Source: DATBAT01 sp036271375 (lineage in GTDB: Bacteria > Acidobacteriota > Terriglobia > Terriglobales > Acidobacteriaceae). From it: DNA of 64,000 nucleotides. Location of the stretch: positions 1 to 64,000 of the forward strand of contig DATBAT010000258.1 in the NCBI GenBank assembly GCA_036271375.1, written 5' to 3'. Made by a program: the position numbers and the translations under genes. Below are positions 9,585 through 19,033 of this stretch, one piece after another. The notes beneath the pieces are model-generated. The model saw only the letters and a list, made by a program, of their open reading frames with translations, ran no database searches and had not been told where the DNA came from. Position 1 is the stretch's first letter; every line of letters begins with the position of its first letter.

Positions 9585-10997
9585 ATGGCTCGCGCATCGA
9601 AGAAACACCGCTTAATCCAAATTGAATGGCCGGAGTTCGGCGTCGCTGCCTTTCCGCCGCCTCCGTCTGCTGATAAGTTAGCCGCCAGGTTCGCCGCTCT
9701 GCGCGAGCGGATGCAGGAAAAGAGGCTCACGCACATCGTCCTTTATGCCGATCGTGAGCATTTCGCCAATCTGGCCTATCTCACCGGATTCGATCCCCGA
9801 TTCGAAGAGGCCCTGCTGATCGTTGGCATAAAGGCCAAGCCACTCATCCTCGTAGGCAACGAATGCGAAGTTTATCTGGGCTTCAGTTCTCTTTACCGAG
9901 CGGGGCAAGTGCGGCATGAACGATTCCAATCGTTTTCTCTATTAGACCAACCGCGAGAGCGTAGCCGACCGCTGCGAGAGATTCTGGCAGAAGAAGGGAT
10001 CGGCAAAGGCTCCCGTGTGGGCGCCGTTGGATACAAGTACTTTTCGCAAAGCGAGCAGGCGAAAGCAGCACAAGCGTTAGATATTCCGTCCTACCTGGCT
10101 GACACCTTGCGCGACTTGGCGGGTTACGAGAACGTCACCAACACCACCGACATCTTCATGCATCCCGGCTTTGGCCTTCGCGCGCGATGCAGCGTGAGCG
10201 AGATAGCATACTTCGAGTACAGCAACGGCCAAGCGGCAGAAGCTGTCAAGCGAATGATCTTCGCATTGAAGGAAGAAGTCACCGACCATTCAATAATCGA
10301 GTCCGGCCGCCTCAACGGAGATCCGTTGAGTTGCCACGTCACTTTTGGCACAGGGAAAAATTCGAAGTATGGCCTATGCGGGCCGAGCGGAGAACTAATC
10401 CGCCGCGGCCAGCCCCTTGCTTTCAACGTCGCCTATTGGGGCAGCAATATTTGCCGCGCAGGCTGGATTGCCCAGTCCGCCGCTGACCTGCCAGAAACCG
10501 CCAAAGACTATGTCGCGTCATTCGCCGGCCCTTACTTCGAAGTGATGGCGGAATGGTTTGGCCTCATGCAGTCCGGGAATCCTGGACACGCCGTTTACGA
10601 TCTAATTCAGAATCGATTGCCCTTTGAGAAATTCGGCATCTACCTCAACCCCGGCCACCTCATCCACCTGGACGAGTGGATGAGTTCGCCCATCTATAAG
10701 GGCTCCGACATTCCATTGGCCTCAGGCATGGCGATTCAAGTCGATGTAATCCCCGCGTCAGAGCAGTATTTCTCCACCCGGATGGAAGACGGCATAGTAA
10801 TCGCCGATGCCGAGCTGAGAGCGAATTTAAAAGACTCAGCGCCGGAATGTTTCGACCGGTGTCAAAAGCGGCGGCAATTTATGGCAAACGTCCTGGGGAT
10901 TGACCTGCCTGAGGAAGTCCTTCCGCTGTCGAACACCTGCGCCATCGTGCCTCCGTTCTTCCTGGAGCCAAACACCGTATTAGCGCTGGATATCTAG
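9585..10997 (+). CDS. M24 (creatinase/aminopeptidase P)-like protein, probably lacking normal metal site
   Basis: 470 aa with the two-domain layout of the aminopeptidase P/creatinase family. The N-terminal creatinase-like domain is at about residues 25-180 (AALRERMQEKRLTHIVLY, NLAYLTGFDPRFEEALLIVG). A C-terminal pita-bread-like domain follows, with NPGHLIHLDEW and RMEDGIVIAD. Classical M24 peptidases use two Asp, one His and two Glu for metal binding. Here the region that should carry the Asp pair reads FNVAYWGSNICRAGW with no Asp, so peptidase activity is doubtful. The start follows the GH116 stop by 23 bp with AGAGGA upstream, so it is likely the last gene of that operon. Function in glycan use is unclear. 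Confidence 0.7.
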   Translation: MARASKKHRLIQIEWPEFGVAAFPPPPSADKLAARFAALRERMQEKRLTHIVLYADREHFANLAYLTGFDPRFEEALLIVGIKAKPLILVGNECEVYLGFSSLYRAGQVRHERFQSFSLLDQPRERSRPLREILAEEGIGKGSRVGAVGYKYFSQSEQAKAAQALDIPSYLADTLRDLAGYENVTNTTDIFMHPGFGLRARCSVSEIAYFEYSNGQAAEAVKRMIFALKEEVTDHSIIESGRLNGDPLSCHVTFGTGKNSKYGLCGPSGELIRRGQPLAFNVAYWGSNICRAGWIAQSAADLPETAKDYVASFAGPYFEVMAEWFGLMQSGNPGHAVYDLIQNRLPFEKFGIYLNPGHLIHLDEWMSSPIYKGSDIPLASGMAIQVDVIPASEQYFSTRMEDGIVIADAELRANLKDSAPECFDRCQKRRQFMANVLGIDLPEEVLPLSNTCAIVPPFFLEPNTVLALDI

Positions 10998-11042
10998 AAG
11001 AGGCGACAACGCACTCAGGCACGGTCGGCCATCGCGGCCAAG

Positions 11043-13466
11043 CTACTTCTTAAAAGTGAATTTCAGGCTGCCTGAAATCAGCCTCGGATATCCAAAGTGA
11101 GTGCCCGAAAACGGATTACCCCAGTTGAAGGCAAAGTCGCGATCTGCAAGATTCTGAAGGTCGAGTTGGGCTGCCAACGCGAAGCGTTCCCTCCGAACCA
11201 AATCCATTCCTCCCGACAATCCAAAAACGTACCAGGGCTTCACCCTGCCGGTATCGAAGTTAACTAAATTTGAGCCGGGCAGCGCGTGCAATGCGTCATC
11301 ATCGAGGTCAGGAAGTTCCAGGGGCACCCCGCTCTCGTATCTTCCATTAAAAGAGGCCCACAATCCGCGACGCTCCGCCGCGTAAGCGAGCGCGAAAGAC
11401 GCAACATTGCGTTGATCGTGATCGGGAACGAATCGGGTTCCCGGTCCGATTTCGATAAAGTCATCGTCGAGAAAAAGACCTCCGTTAAGCGGCCCAATCT
11501 CCACGATTTCGTTGTTGGTGTAGGTGAAGTATGCGGAAACTCCTTTTCGGATGGGTACGTCAAGCCGCACATCCAGCCCCTGAGCTTCCGCCTTCGCCAC
11601 ACTGTTTGGAAAGATGATGGTCGTCCCCAGCAGAACGTTGGGATCGTCGATATTCTTAAATCGCCGCCACCAATAGGCTACATTCAATTTCATGGATTGA
11701 GGAAGCTCCTGAGCGAAGCCCACTTCCCATGAGGAAAGTTTTTCCGGCCGAATGTCAGCTCCGCCGCCGGAATCCGCAAACGGCGAAAGTTCGCGCGCCT
11801 GCTCGGAACTGGCGATGAGAAGGCTCTCGGCTTGCGGCGGCATAAACAGCCGATTGAAGGAGCCACGAATCGCCGTCCGCGTGCGTGGGATGTAGTAAAC
11901 CGCTCCAATCCTCGGGCTTACCTGATGATCGGAGATCAGCAGATCGGAATGATCAAAACGAACTCCCAAACTCAGGGTGAGGTTCTTGAAAGGAGAAAAA
12001 TCATCCTGCCCATAAACGCCTTGCGCCCACCGCGAAACATGACCTACGAACAGAAACGGATTGTCGGGGGTGAAATCCATCGCCGGATCACTGATTTCAG
12101 CTTCTTCGGCCGCTTCAGGATCGGTGACTGCGAAGCGGAACAATTCGGAAATGGCGATATTCGAAACCTCGAAGCCGGCCTTGATGATGTGGCCATGGGT
12201 CACATGCGAAAGGCTGGCAACGGTCCCCTGGCGGGTCTGATGCCGATCCTGTTGGGCACTGATCGGGGTATCGAATTCACTGGGGATGAGGTTGGAACGG
12301 AAGAAATTGCGGAAGTATGCAATATCGAACAAAGTATTGGTAGAGACGGTGTGTTGCCACGAGAGAGACTCGTGGTCGTGGCGGAGTTCCTGCCGTTGGC
12401 GCTGCCCGGCGTCTTGCTGGTCCTCATTGTTCGGCACGCGGAAATTTGCGCCCTGCAGGGTTCCGGCAAGCCGGAGTATGTCGTTCGTCGTGGGATGCCA
12501 GTCAGCGCGAATATCGAGGGAAACATCTCCGCCCGAATTGTTGAAGTTGCGGGGATCGACCGGATCTAAAAACCTGTCGGACTGATGTCCCGAGCCGGCG
12601 AAAAACAATCCCCACTTGTCTGTTCCTCCGCCGAGCGTCGTGGAAATATCGCGCGAATCAAAACTTCCACCGCCCAGGGCAAGTGTGCCATTGAATGGAT
12701 TGAGATATCCGGACTTGGGCTGAATGACAACTACCGCGCCCGATTTGTCGCCAAATTCAGCCGGGATGTTCCCCGTGATGACGTCCATCGAAGTAATGGC
12801 GTCGGTGTTGAAAGAGCCAGCAAACAGGCCGTCGACCCGGTCCGGCGTGGGCACGCCATCTACAACGAAGAGCGTGCCATCATCTACTCCCCGGATGTGC
12901 ATCAGTCCGTCGTTTTCGGTATTCCAGCCCGGAGTAGTGGAGATCAAAGCCTGTAACTGGTCGCGCCGTACTACTGTTGGGGCGAGCTTGATAAAACTTT
13001 CGTCGATCACGGTTTCGGTCCGCGGTGAAGTCGCCTGAACCAGATCCGCACGCACCGTGACCTCCGAACCGGAAGACGCGACGGCCAAATTAATGTCGCT
13101 TTGCACCGTAATGTTGGAGCGCACATTCACATCCTGGGCTGAAGCACCAAAGCCGGATGCGGTCACTCGCAGGATGTAAGCACCGTAGGGAATGTTTTCG
13201 ATGCGGAACTTGCCCTGAGTATTGCTGGAGGTGCGGAGCTGACGGCCAGTGAGGGGGTTGTCCAACGAAATATCGGCACGAGCCACCCGCGCTCCGGTGG
13301 GATCAGAGACTGTACCGGCCAATCGTCCAATTTCAATCTGTGCCCGGAGCGAAGATGTAGTCGACAAGAAAAAGAAGAAGACAAAAGCAGTTATGCTGCG
13401 CGAGGAAAACAACAAGCTAAGGCGCTGAAAAACGCGGACGGCTTGTTTCTGGGTCGTTCGGGGCAT
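11043..13466 (-). CDS. TonB-dependent receptor with CarboxypepD_reg domain
   Basis: 807 aa. Signal peptide at about residues 20-43 ending LRAQ, then a carboxypeptidase-regulatory-like domain (LAGTVSDPTGARVARADI, GKFRIENIPYGAYILRV). A TonB plug is seen (VVRRDQLQALISTTPG, IRGVDDGTLFVVDGVP), followed by a beta-barrel ending in aromatic/basic SLKFTFKK. It is shorter than the other two receptors in the window and closer to classical TonB receptors. It is divergent, by 108 bp, from an ECF sigma/anti-sigma pair. In other bacteria such pairs regulate receptor genes by cell-surface signalling. No FecA-type N-terminal signalling domain is evident, so this link is inference. The first ATG is used as start although its Shine-Dalgarno is weak. 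Confidence 0.9.
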   Translation of the reverse strand: MPRTTQKQAVRVFQRLSLLFSSRSITAFVFFFFLSTTSSLRAQIEIGRLAGTVSDPTGARVARADISLDNPLTGRQLRTSSNTQGKFRIENIPYGAYILRVTASGFGASAQDVNVRSNITVQSDINLAVASSGSEVTVRADLVQATSPRTETVIDESFIKLAPTVVRRDQLQALISTTPGWNTENDGLMHIRGVDDGTLFVVDGVPTPDRVDGLFAGSFNTDAITSMDVITGNIPAEFGDKSGAVVVIQPKSGYLNPFNGTLALGGGSFDSRDISTTLGGGTDKWGLFFAGSGHQSDRFLDPVDPRNFNNSGGDVSLDIRADWHPTTNDILRLAGTLQGANFRVPNNEDQQDAGQRQRQELRHDHESLSWQHTVSTNTLFDIAYFRNFFRSNLIPSEFDTPISAQQDRHQTRQGTVASLSHVTHGHIIKAGFEVSNIAISELFRFAVTDPEAAEEAEISDPAMDFTPDNPFLFVGHVSRWAQGVYGQDDFSPFKNLTLSLGVRFDHSDLLISDHQVSPRIGAVYYIPRTRTAIRGSFNRLFMPPQAESLLIASSEQARELSPFADSGGGADIRPEKLSSWEVGFAQELPQSMKLNVAYWWRRFKNIDDPNVLLGTTIIFPNSVAKAEAQGLDVRLDVPIRKGVSAYFTYTNNEIVEIGPLNGGLFLDDDFIEIGPGTRFVPDHDQRNVASFALAYAAERRGLWASFNGRYESGVPLELPDLDDDALHALPGSNLVNFDTGRVKPWYVFGLSGGMDLVRRERFALAAQLDLQNLADRDFAFNWGNPFSGTHFGYPRLISGSLKFTFKK

Positions 13467-13574
13467 TTAATTTATCGATCCTCGGTTGCATATTCCGCAA
13501 CCGCCAGTTTTGTTCAGCCTAAATTTTCTGCCGGCAATTTTCCTTGAACAAAACAGGTACGAAGAGAATGTAGT

Positions 13575-14165
13575 ATGTACAGGGTTTCGAGCATGCCAGA
13601 ACAGTCGGCAGATCGTGTCTTAGCGCTTCCCCTTCCAGCCGTAAAGGGAGCGCCCTCTCTTGCAGCGACTCCTATTGAAGAAGAGGTGATCGGGCTTTTT
13701 GACGAGCTGCGCGACTCGCTTTTTCGCTACAGCCTGGCGTTCCGTCTCCCTCCTCATGACTGTGAAGACGTGATTCAGGAGGTGTTTCTTGCGCTCTTCA
13801 AACACCTGCAACAGGGCCGTTCGCGCCGAAACCTTCGCGGCTGGATCTTCCGCGTCACTCACAATCTTGCATTGAAAAGATGCTACGACTCTCGCAGACA
13901 GCAACAGCAAGTGGATTCAACTCCGGCAAGCGAACCGGCGGATATTGCTCCCAACGCTGAGGAGCAACTGGTCCTGAATGAACGTCGCTTGCGCCTGATC
14001 TCTGTATTTGACGCACTTCCCGACGAAGACCGCTACTGCCTGCGATTGCGTGCGGAGGGATTGCGCTACCGGGAGATCGCCGAGGTCCTGGGTATTTCGC
14101 TGGGGAGCGTTTCGCAGTATTTGACGCGTTCCCTGGCACGTTTGGCGCGGGCAGACGGGAGATAG
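13575..14165 (+). CDS. ECF-type RNA polymerase sigma factor
   Basis: 196 aa. Sigma region 2 is at about residues 40-105 (FRLPPHDCEDVIQEVFLALF, then RNLRGWIFRVTHNLALK). Region 4 is at about 140-190 (LPDEDRYCLRLRAEGLRYREI, GISLGSVSQYLTRSLARL). It directs RNA polymerase to a small regulon. The next gene, 3 bp after its stop, encodes a zinc-finger-type anti-sigma factor, which is the usual partner arrangement. An alternative ATG lies at 13593. I use 13575 because GAAGAGA lies about 9 nt upstream. The divergent TonB receptor is a plausible target. Confidence 0.9.
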   Translation: MYRVSSMPEQSADRVLALPLPAVKGAPSLAATPIEEEVIGLFDELRDSLFRYSLAFRLPPHDCEDVIQEVFLALFKHLQQGRSRRNLRGWIFRVTHNLALKRCYDSRRQQQQVDSTPASEPADIAPNAEEQLVLNERRLRLISVFDALPDEDRYCLRLRAEGLRYREIAEVLGISLGSVSQYLTRSLARLARADGR

Positions 14166-14168
14166 AAG

Positions 14169-15050
14169 ATGCAAATCACAAACAACCACATCCCGGATGA
14201 AGAGTTGTTGAGCTTTGCCGACGGCGAACTCGAATCAGTCCGTCAGGCCGCAGCGGAAAAGCACTTGGCAGCATGTTGGACGTGCCGAACCCGGCGAGCA
14301 GAAATTGATGGCGTAATCGCCGAATTCGTAAAGATTTCCAATCAGGATCTCAATTCGCGAATTCCTTCTCCGTCCGGACCCCGTACGTTGCTCAAGCTTC
14401 GACTTGCTGATGCAGCCAAAACGCAGCCCGGATATTTGGAACAGCTGCAAGCTGCTTTTTCAGGTTGGCGTGTAGCCTACCTGGGCGGAGCGGTTTTTCT
14501 GCTCATGCTGGCGAGCCTCGGATTGTGGCGCCATCGAATTCGTTTTGCGGCAAAAAATGTTTCGGCGATGGGGGTGATATTTGAACCGAATCCTGTCCTC
14601 ACACCCGGAGCCGTTCGACCCGTGTCATTCACCGAAATTTGCCGCGCCGGAACGAGCGATAAGAATCGTACGGTACCTGTTGCCCTTCAACAGCAAGTCT
14701 TCCAGGAATATGGAATCCCGAACGCCCGTCCCGAAGACTACGAAGTCGACTACCTCATCACCCCTGAGTTAGGCGGCGCAGACGACATCAAGAATCTTTG
14801 GCCCCAGCCTTTCGGCGCAAAGAACTGGAGCGCCTACACCAAGGACGATCTCGAAGATCGCCTGCATGAAATGGTTTGCGCTCGAAAGATTGAGCTTTCG
14901 ACCGCACAACGTGACATCGCCAGCGACTGGATTGGCGCATACAAGAAATACGTAGAAGCAGATAAACCTCGAGCTGACCAGCCGGGAACCTTCGAGAGAA
15001 GCGAGATCCCCGAAATAGCTGGACTCTCATCAATGCCGCCAGCGCAATAG
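14169..15050 (+). CDS. Anti-sigma factor with zf-HC2-like domain, single membrane span
   Basis: 293 aa. Residues 5-50 carry an HC2-type zinc-finger/anti-sigma domain (DEELLSFADGELESVRQAAAEK cut by HLAACWTCRTR, giving the H-x3-C-x2-C pattern). A transmembrane helix follows at about residues 102-118 (VAYLGGAVFLLMLASLG), then a 170-residue extracytoplasmic domain with no family I recognise. It is expected to hold the upstream ECF sigma factor inactive at the inner membrane until an envelope signal arrives. The start is preceded by GGGAGA, and coupling with the sigma gene is tight. Confidence 0.85.
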   Translation: MQITNNHIPDEELLSFADGELESVRQAAAEKHLAACWTCRTRRAEIDGVIAEFVKISNQDLNSRIPSPSGPRTLLKLRLADAAKTQPGYLEQLQAAFSGWRVAYLGGAVFLLMLASLGLWRHRIRFAAKNVSAMGVIFEPNPVLTPGAVRPVSFTEICRAGTSDKNRTVPVALQQQVFQEYGIPNARPEDYEVDYLITPELGGADDIKNLWPQPFGAKNWSAYTKDDLEDRLHEMVCARKIELSTAQRDIASDWIGAYKKYVEADKPRADQPGTFERSEIPEIAGLSSMPPAQ

Positions 15051-15059
15051 CCGAAAAAT

Positions 15060-15356
15060 TTATTCTGCGTGTGTTGCCTCTGGCTTCGCTTCCTGCCGCA
15101 CGGCATTTCCTACACGGCGCGCAGAACTCCCGAGAGCACGAACGGTTTTGCCATAGCTTTTTTCGAGAGCGTTGCTGGTTGAGTCGCCGGCAACCGAGAT
15201 GGCAGTGATGGTGTTGTCGCCGCTCGTAGCCAGAGCATCAGCGGTTGTATCGCTTATTGATGATCCCTTGAGCGGGATGCCGTCCGGCATTGAACCATGC
15301 GATGTCGGTAGGCGGTAAGGTTTCAAGGCGCGCCAGCGCAGTTGCAGGAAAATCAC
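15060..15356 (-). CDS. Small hypothetical protein (uncertain)
   Basis: A 98-codon minus-strand frame from a GTG at 15356. A 77-codon version could start at the ATG at 15293. The C-terminal half is rich in Ser, Thr and Ala (SISDTTADALATSGDN...) and ends in a basic/helical stretch (GSSARRVGNAVRQEAKPE). No domain is recognised and no clear ribosome binding site is seen. It lies between the convergent ends of the anti-sigma gene and the CRTAC1 gene. It may be a real small protein or a chance frame. Confidence 0.3.
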   Translation of the reverse strand: MIFLQLRWRALKPYRLPTSHGSMPDGIPLKGSSISDTTADALATSGDNTITAISVAGDSTSNALEKSYGKTVRALGSSARRVGNAVRQEAKPEATHAE

Positions 15357-15494
15357 TGGCGTTTCAGGGACCGCTCAAGTTTGTCGCAGATCGAAAGACA
15401 TTTCCCTTCGCCCGCTGGATTGCCTTTGAGCTTGGCAACGATTCGGGTTAGAAGGCAAAAATAACCACCGCCCAGCGCTTTTTGATGCGCCGGT

Positions 15495-17264
15495 TCATTT
15501 GTTCGCCGGCGCGCCGGCCTTGCTACCTTCTACTATCTTGAGAATTTGATTTGCTGCTACATCCGCCAATCGGTCGATTTGTCCGGAAGGCCAATGAACT
15601 TCGATCTGGTCGATGCGACTTGCTTTGCCCAGCCCGAAATGAATCCTTAAATCGTTCTGCGAGTAGAAGCTCCCGCCGCTGCGGACTTCATCAATTTGAT
15701 GGCGGTCTCCCGTGGCGCAGTGTATGCGGGCGCCGATAGCACTCCGATTTGATTTCACTCCAACCAATTTGATGGTGATCCAATTATTTCCTGTTCGGGA
15801 TGTACAGCGAAGAAGTTGCGGCATGGCGTTGATGGGATTGATCAGGACATCAATAAGACCGTCATTGTTGAAATCTCCGAACGCACAGCCCCGCGAACTC
15901 GAAAGATTGGTTATAGCGGAACCCGCCAAGGCGGATACATCACGGAATTTCCCATTCCCCAAATTCTCATACAAGACCTTCGGTTGCTTATAGTGCGACA
16001 AGCCCTTTAGCGAGTCGATCTCGGGATAGACGTGTCCATTCACATACAGAATGTCCGCCCAGCCATCATTGTTGAAGTCGAAGAACCCGCACCCCCAACC
16101 CAACAAGCGGGAATAGGACGCCACGCCTGCAAGCTCGGGACTATCTTCGAACAAACGTTTGCCCTTGTTGTGGTAGAGATTCGGTAGATCGTCCGAGAAG
16201 TTGGTTTTAAAAATATCCAGTAAGCCATCTCCGTCGTAGTCAGCTGCGGAAACGCCCATGCCGGATTGATTACGGCCTTCGCGGCTGGTTGCAACGCCAG
16301 ATTCCAGACCCGCTTCAGTAAAGGTTCCGTCGCCGTTGTTCCAAAACAAGAAGCTCGGGTCACTGTCGTTCGCTACATAGATATCCGGGCGGCCGTCGTT
16401 ATCAAAGTCTGCCACCAGCACGCCGAGACCGTAACTTGCCGGCGCCTTGCCGATGCCGCTTTGTTCGGTTACATCGGAAAAAAAACCGTCTCCGTTGTTG
16501 TGGAACAGGTAGCTTTTGGTTCTGGGTAGTCCCTGTGGTCCACAGTTGATGGGAAGTCCCTGAAATACACACGCGCCGGTTCCCGGCAGTGGAGCGGTCT
16601 TGAGATCCAAATTGATGTAGTTGTTAACGAAAAGATCCAGCCGACCGTCGCCGTCGTAATCGAAGAATGCGCATCCGGACCCCCAATGCGTTCCTTTCGT
16701 CAACAAACCCGCCTTCTCCGTAACATCGGTAAAAGTGCCGTCTCCGTTGTTGTGATAGAGAACATTCTGTCCCCAATAGGTGACGAAGATGTCGTCAAAG
16801 CCGTCATTGTCATAGTCGCCGATGCAGACGCCCTGCCCCCACCCCATGCGGTTGAGACCGGCCTGCCTGGTCACGTCTTTGAAGGTACCGTCCCGGTTGT
16901 TACGTAACAGACGGCTGGATGAGACTTGCGACTCGGGTAGGTCCAATCTTGTTCCGTTAACCAGAAACAGGTCAACCCATCCATCGTTATCGAAGTCGAT
17001 GAAGGCGGCGCCACAACCCGTGGTCTCGAGAATATAGCTGTTGTGCGCGACTCCGCCGTAGATTGTGGTTTGGGAAAGCCCCGCACTGGCTGCGACATCT
17101 TCAAACGAGACAGGAAAACCTGACGGAGGCGCAGCGCCCAAGGCAGGAAGTGTAGGTAAAGCGGCGAGACAACCCATCGCCAGAGTTTGGCGCAGGAATG
17201 CGCGACGCGTGCTCGATTTTTCAACGAATACTGATGGTGCCCGGAGAGCCAAATTCATTCTCAA
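15495..17264 (-). CDS. CRTAC1/ASPIC-UnbV family FG-GAP repeat protein, Tat-exported
   Basis: 589 aa. A Tat signal (STRRAFLRQTLAMG) ends near LPALGA. At least seven FG-GAP/VCBS blades follow, each with a calcium-binding loop of the type DFDNDGWVDLF, DYDNDGFDDIF, DYDGDGRLDLF or DFNNDGWADIL, spread over residues 65-470. The C-terminal ASPIC/UnbV domain spans about residues 490-580 (NWITIKLVGVKSNRSAIGARI, then HFGLGKASRIDQIEVHWPSG). The protein should be a secreted beta-propeller that binds Ca2+ and perhaps glycans; no enzyme activity is established for the family. It lies downstream of a TPR gene and a TonB receptor on the same strand, a grouping that suggests a shared uptake function. Confidence 0.88.
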   Translation of the reverse strand: MRMNLALRAPSVFVEKSSTRRAFLRQTLAMGCLAALPTLPALGAAPPSGFPVSFEDVAASAGLSQTTIYGGVAHNSYILETTGCGAAFIDFDNDGWVDLFLVNGTRLDLPESQVSSSRLLRNNRDGTFKDVTRQAGLNRMGWGQGVCIGDYDNDGFDDIFVTYWGQNVLYHNNGDGTFTDVTEKAGLLTKGTHWGSGCAFFDYDGDGRLDLFVNNYINLDLKTAPLPGTGACVFQGLPINCGPQGLPRTKSYLFHNNGDGFFSDVTEQSGIGKAPASYGLGVLVADFDNDGRPDIYVANDSDPSFLFWNNGDGTFTEAGLESGVATSREGRNQSGMGVSAADYDGDGLLDIFKTNFSDDLPNLYHNKGKRLFEDSPELAGVASYSRLLGWGCGFFDFNNDGWADILYVNGHVYPEIDSLKGLSHYKQPKVLYENLGNGKFRDVSALAGSAITNLSSSRGCAFGDFNNDGLIDVLINPINAMPQLLRCTSRTGNNWITIKLVGVKSNRSAIGARIHCATGDRHQIDEVRSGGSFYSQNDLRIHFGLGKASRIDQIEVHWPSGQIDRLADVAANQILKIVEGSKAGAPANK

Positions 17265-17398
17265 ATCGTTGAAACCAGATTAGGGCTTACGTGGTTTGCG
17301 CGTATCGCTATTGAGCATCGAACACTGGACGCACGCGCAGAGTATTTGACGGATGATTGGACGGAAGCCGTTCATTCGCCGTTCGACACCTTGCATCC

Positions 17399-19033
17399 CT
17401 ACTTTGGAGAATTGCTGGCGCGGTCCGCAGGCGTGCAGGAACCAAGTTCGCTGGCATGACGAAATTCCTCCTTTGCGCGGTCAGCCTTTCCCGCGTGCGA
17501 TAAAGCACCGGCGAGTTGGCACATAACTAAAACTTGCCCAGGCCGAAGAGATGTGGCCGACTCGAATTCACGCACGGCCCCGTCCCAGTCATGCTGTTTC
17601 TCCAGGGAAATTCCATAGTTGAAATGAATTTCAGGATTCGAAGGGCTGGCCTGCACAGCGGCGAGGAAGGCGCGATTCGCTTCGGGCCAGTTCTGTTGTG
17701 CGCTTTGCGCTATGCCCATGTAGTGATTGGCGTCGGCAAAATCCGGATCTGCTGCCAAAGCAGCATGCAGAGACTCGATCGCAGGCGCCACCTGCCCTTT
17801 CTTCAATGAGTCAATTGCCTTATTGGTTTCCAGCAGAGCTTCGGTGCGATGCGCCACGACGGTGGAGACTTCGCGTGATTGCTTAAATGTCTCGAGCGCC
17901 TTCGGTTCGTTCCCTGCTTTTCGATAAGCGGCAGCCAGCGCGTTAAGGATGTCGGGTCTCTTTGGAGCAAGTTGAGTTGCGGCCTCAAGCTCTTGCGCTC
18001 CCTCGACCGGGGAGGTTTCTGCCAGCAGGCTCCCATACTTTAGCCGGAACTCCGCGTCCCGCGGACTAAGCTTCGAAGCTTTTTCATAGTGAGGCAAAGC
18101 TTCCTCTCGCTTGCCCATTTGCGTCAGAATCTCTCCGTAATAAAATTGGGCTCGGGCGAGGTTGGGAGAAATACGAACTGCAGCGCTGACCTCTTTCAGC
18201 GCGTCCGGTAGACGGTCCACCCGTTTGAGAGTGAACGCGAGATCGGCATGCGCATCCGCCGAGTTCGGCTGAAGAACAATCGCCCTCCGATAGTTATCGA
18301 TGGCATCGGGAAGATTGCCCTTATCGCGCATGCCTTGCGCAAGGTTCAAGATCCCCGGCACGAACTTCGAATCAATGGCTACAGCTTTTTGAAATTCTTC
18401 TACCGCCCCCGCCAGATCACCGTTCTGGTCCAGCGCCACTCCCAGGTTGTTATGGGCTTGCGCCGACGCCGGTTGCAGCGTCATCACGCGATGAAATTCT
18501 TCCACCGCGCCTTGTGTATTACCGATGCTGGAGTTGAGCATTGCAAGTTGAGTGTGGGCCGCCGCCATGTCCGGACGAAGGCGGATGGCTCTTTGCAGCG
18601 CTTCAATGGCATCGCTCGTTTCCCCGCGCGCCGCGTAAGCATTTCCCAACTCGAATTGCGCCTCAGGAAATTCCGGCCGCAGAGCTATAGCCGACTTCAA
18701 GTTCGAAATGGCGTCTGTATATTGTTCTTCAATGCTGAGTGCCGTGCCCAGGTTATAGAGAGCTTCCGCATACTGCGGATCGATGGCGAGGGCTGCGTGG
18801 AATTCCAGAATCGCTTGCTGCACGGCGCCGGTTCTGCCGAGAGCAAAGCCGTAGTAATTGTGAGCGGGGGCGGAATTAGGGGAGAGTTCAACCGCCTGAT
18901 GGAGTAAGGCAAGGGAGCGCTGAACATCTCCCTTCTGCAGCAGCGCAATTCCTTCTTTCAGAGGATCTGAATAGGGCTGCGCGCGAAGGACACAGCCCAT
19001 CAGAAGGATTAGCAGGACACCCAACTTCCGCAT
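17399..19033 (-). CDS. Periplasmic TPR-repeat protein
   Basis: 544 aa with a signal peptide (LGVLLILLMGCVLRAQ) followed by about 14 TPR units covering almost the whole chain, for example ALYNLGTALSIEEQYTDAI, AHTQLAMLNSSIGNTQGAV and AHNNLGVALDQNGDLAGAV. TPR arrays are scaffolds for protein binding. Its ATG shares one base with the TGA stop of the upstream TonB receptor (TGATG), so translation is coupled. The CRTAC1 gene follows 134 bp later. I infer a role as a periplasmic partner of the receptor or of the CRTAC1 protein. No enzymatic domain is present. Confidence 0.88.
   Translation of the reverse strand: MRKLGVLLILLMGCVLRAQPYSDPLKEGIALLQKGDVQRSLALLHQAVELSPNSAPAHNYYGFALGRTGAVQQAILEFHAALAIDPQYAEALYNLGTALSIEEQYTDAISNLKSAIALRPEFPEAQFELGNAYAARGETSDAIEALQRAIRLRPDMAAAHTQLAMLNSSIGNTQGAVEEFHRVMTLQPASAQAHNNLGVALDQNGDLAGAVEEFQKAVAIDSKFVPGILNLAQGMRDKGNLPDAIDNYRRAIVLQPNSADAHADLAFTLKRVDRLPDALKEVSAAVRISPNLARAQFYYGEILTQMGKREEALPHYEKASKLSPRDAEFRLKYGSLLAETSPVEGAQELEAATQLAPKRPDILNALAAAYRKAGNEPKALETFKQSREVSTVVAHRTEALLETNKAIDSLKKGQVAPAIESLHAALAADPDFADANHYMGIAQSAQQNWPEANRAFLAAVQASPSNPEIHFNYGISLEKQHDWDGAVREFESATSLRPGQVLVMCQLAGALSHAGKADRAKEEFRHASELGSCTPADRASNSPK

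Noticed and set aside
13466..13575. Cell-surface signalling FecAIR-type system
   Set aside because: The receptor is divergent from an ECF/anti-sigma pair, but it lacks an evident N-terminal signalling domain and the anti-sigma is of the zinc-finger type, so I did not call a Fec-type system.
18248..18907. 219-codon plus-strand frame in the TPR gene
   Set aside because: Antisense to clear TPR repeats. The protein is Arg-rich and shows no domain.
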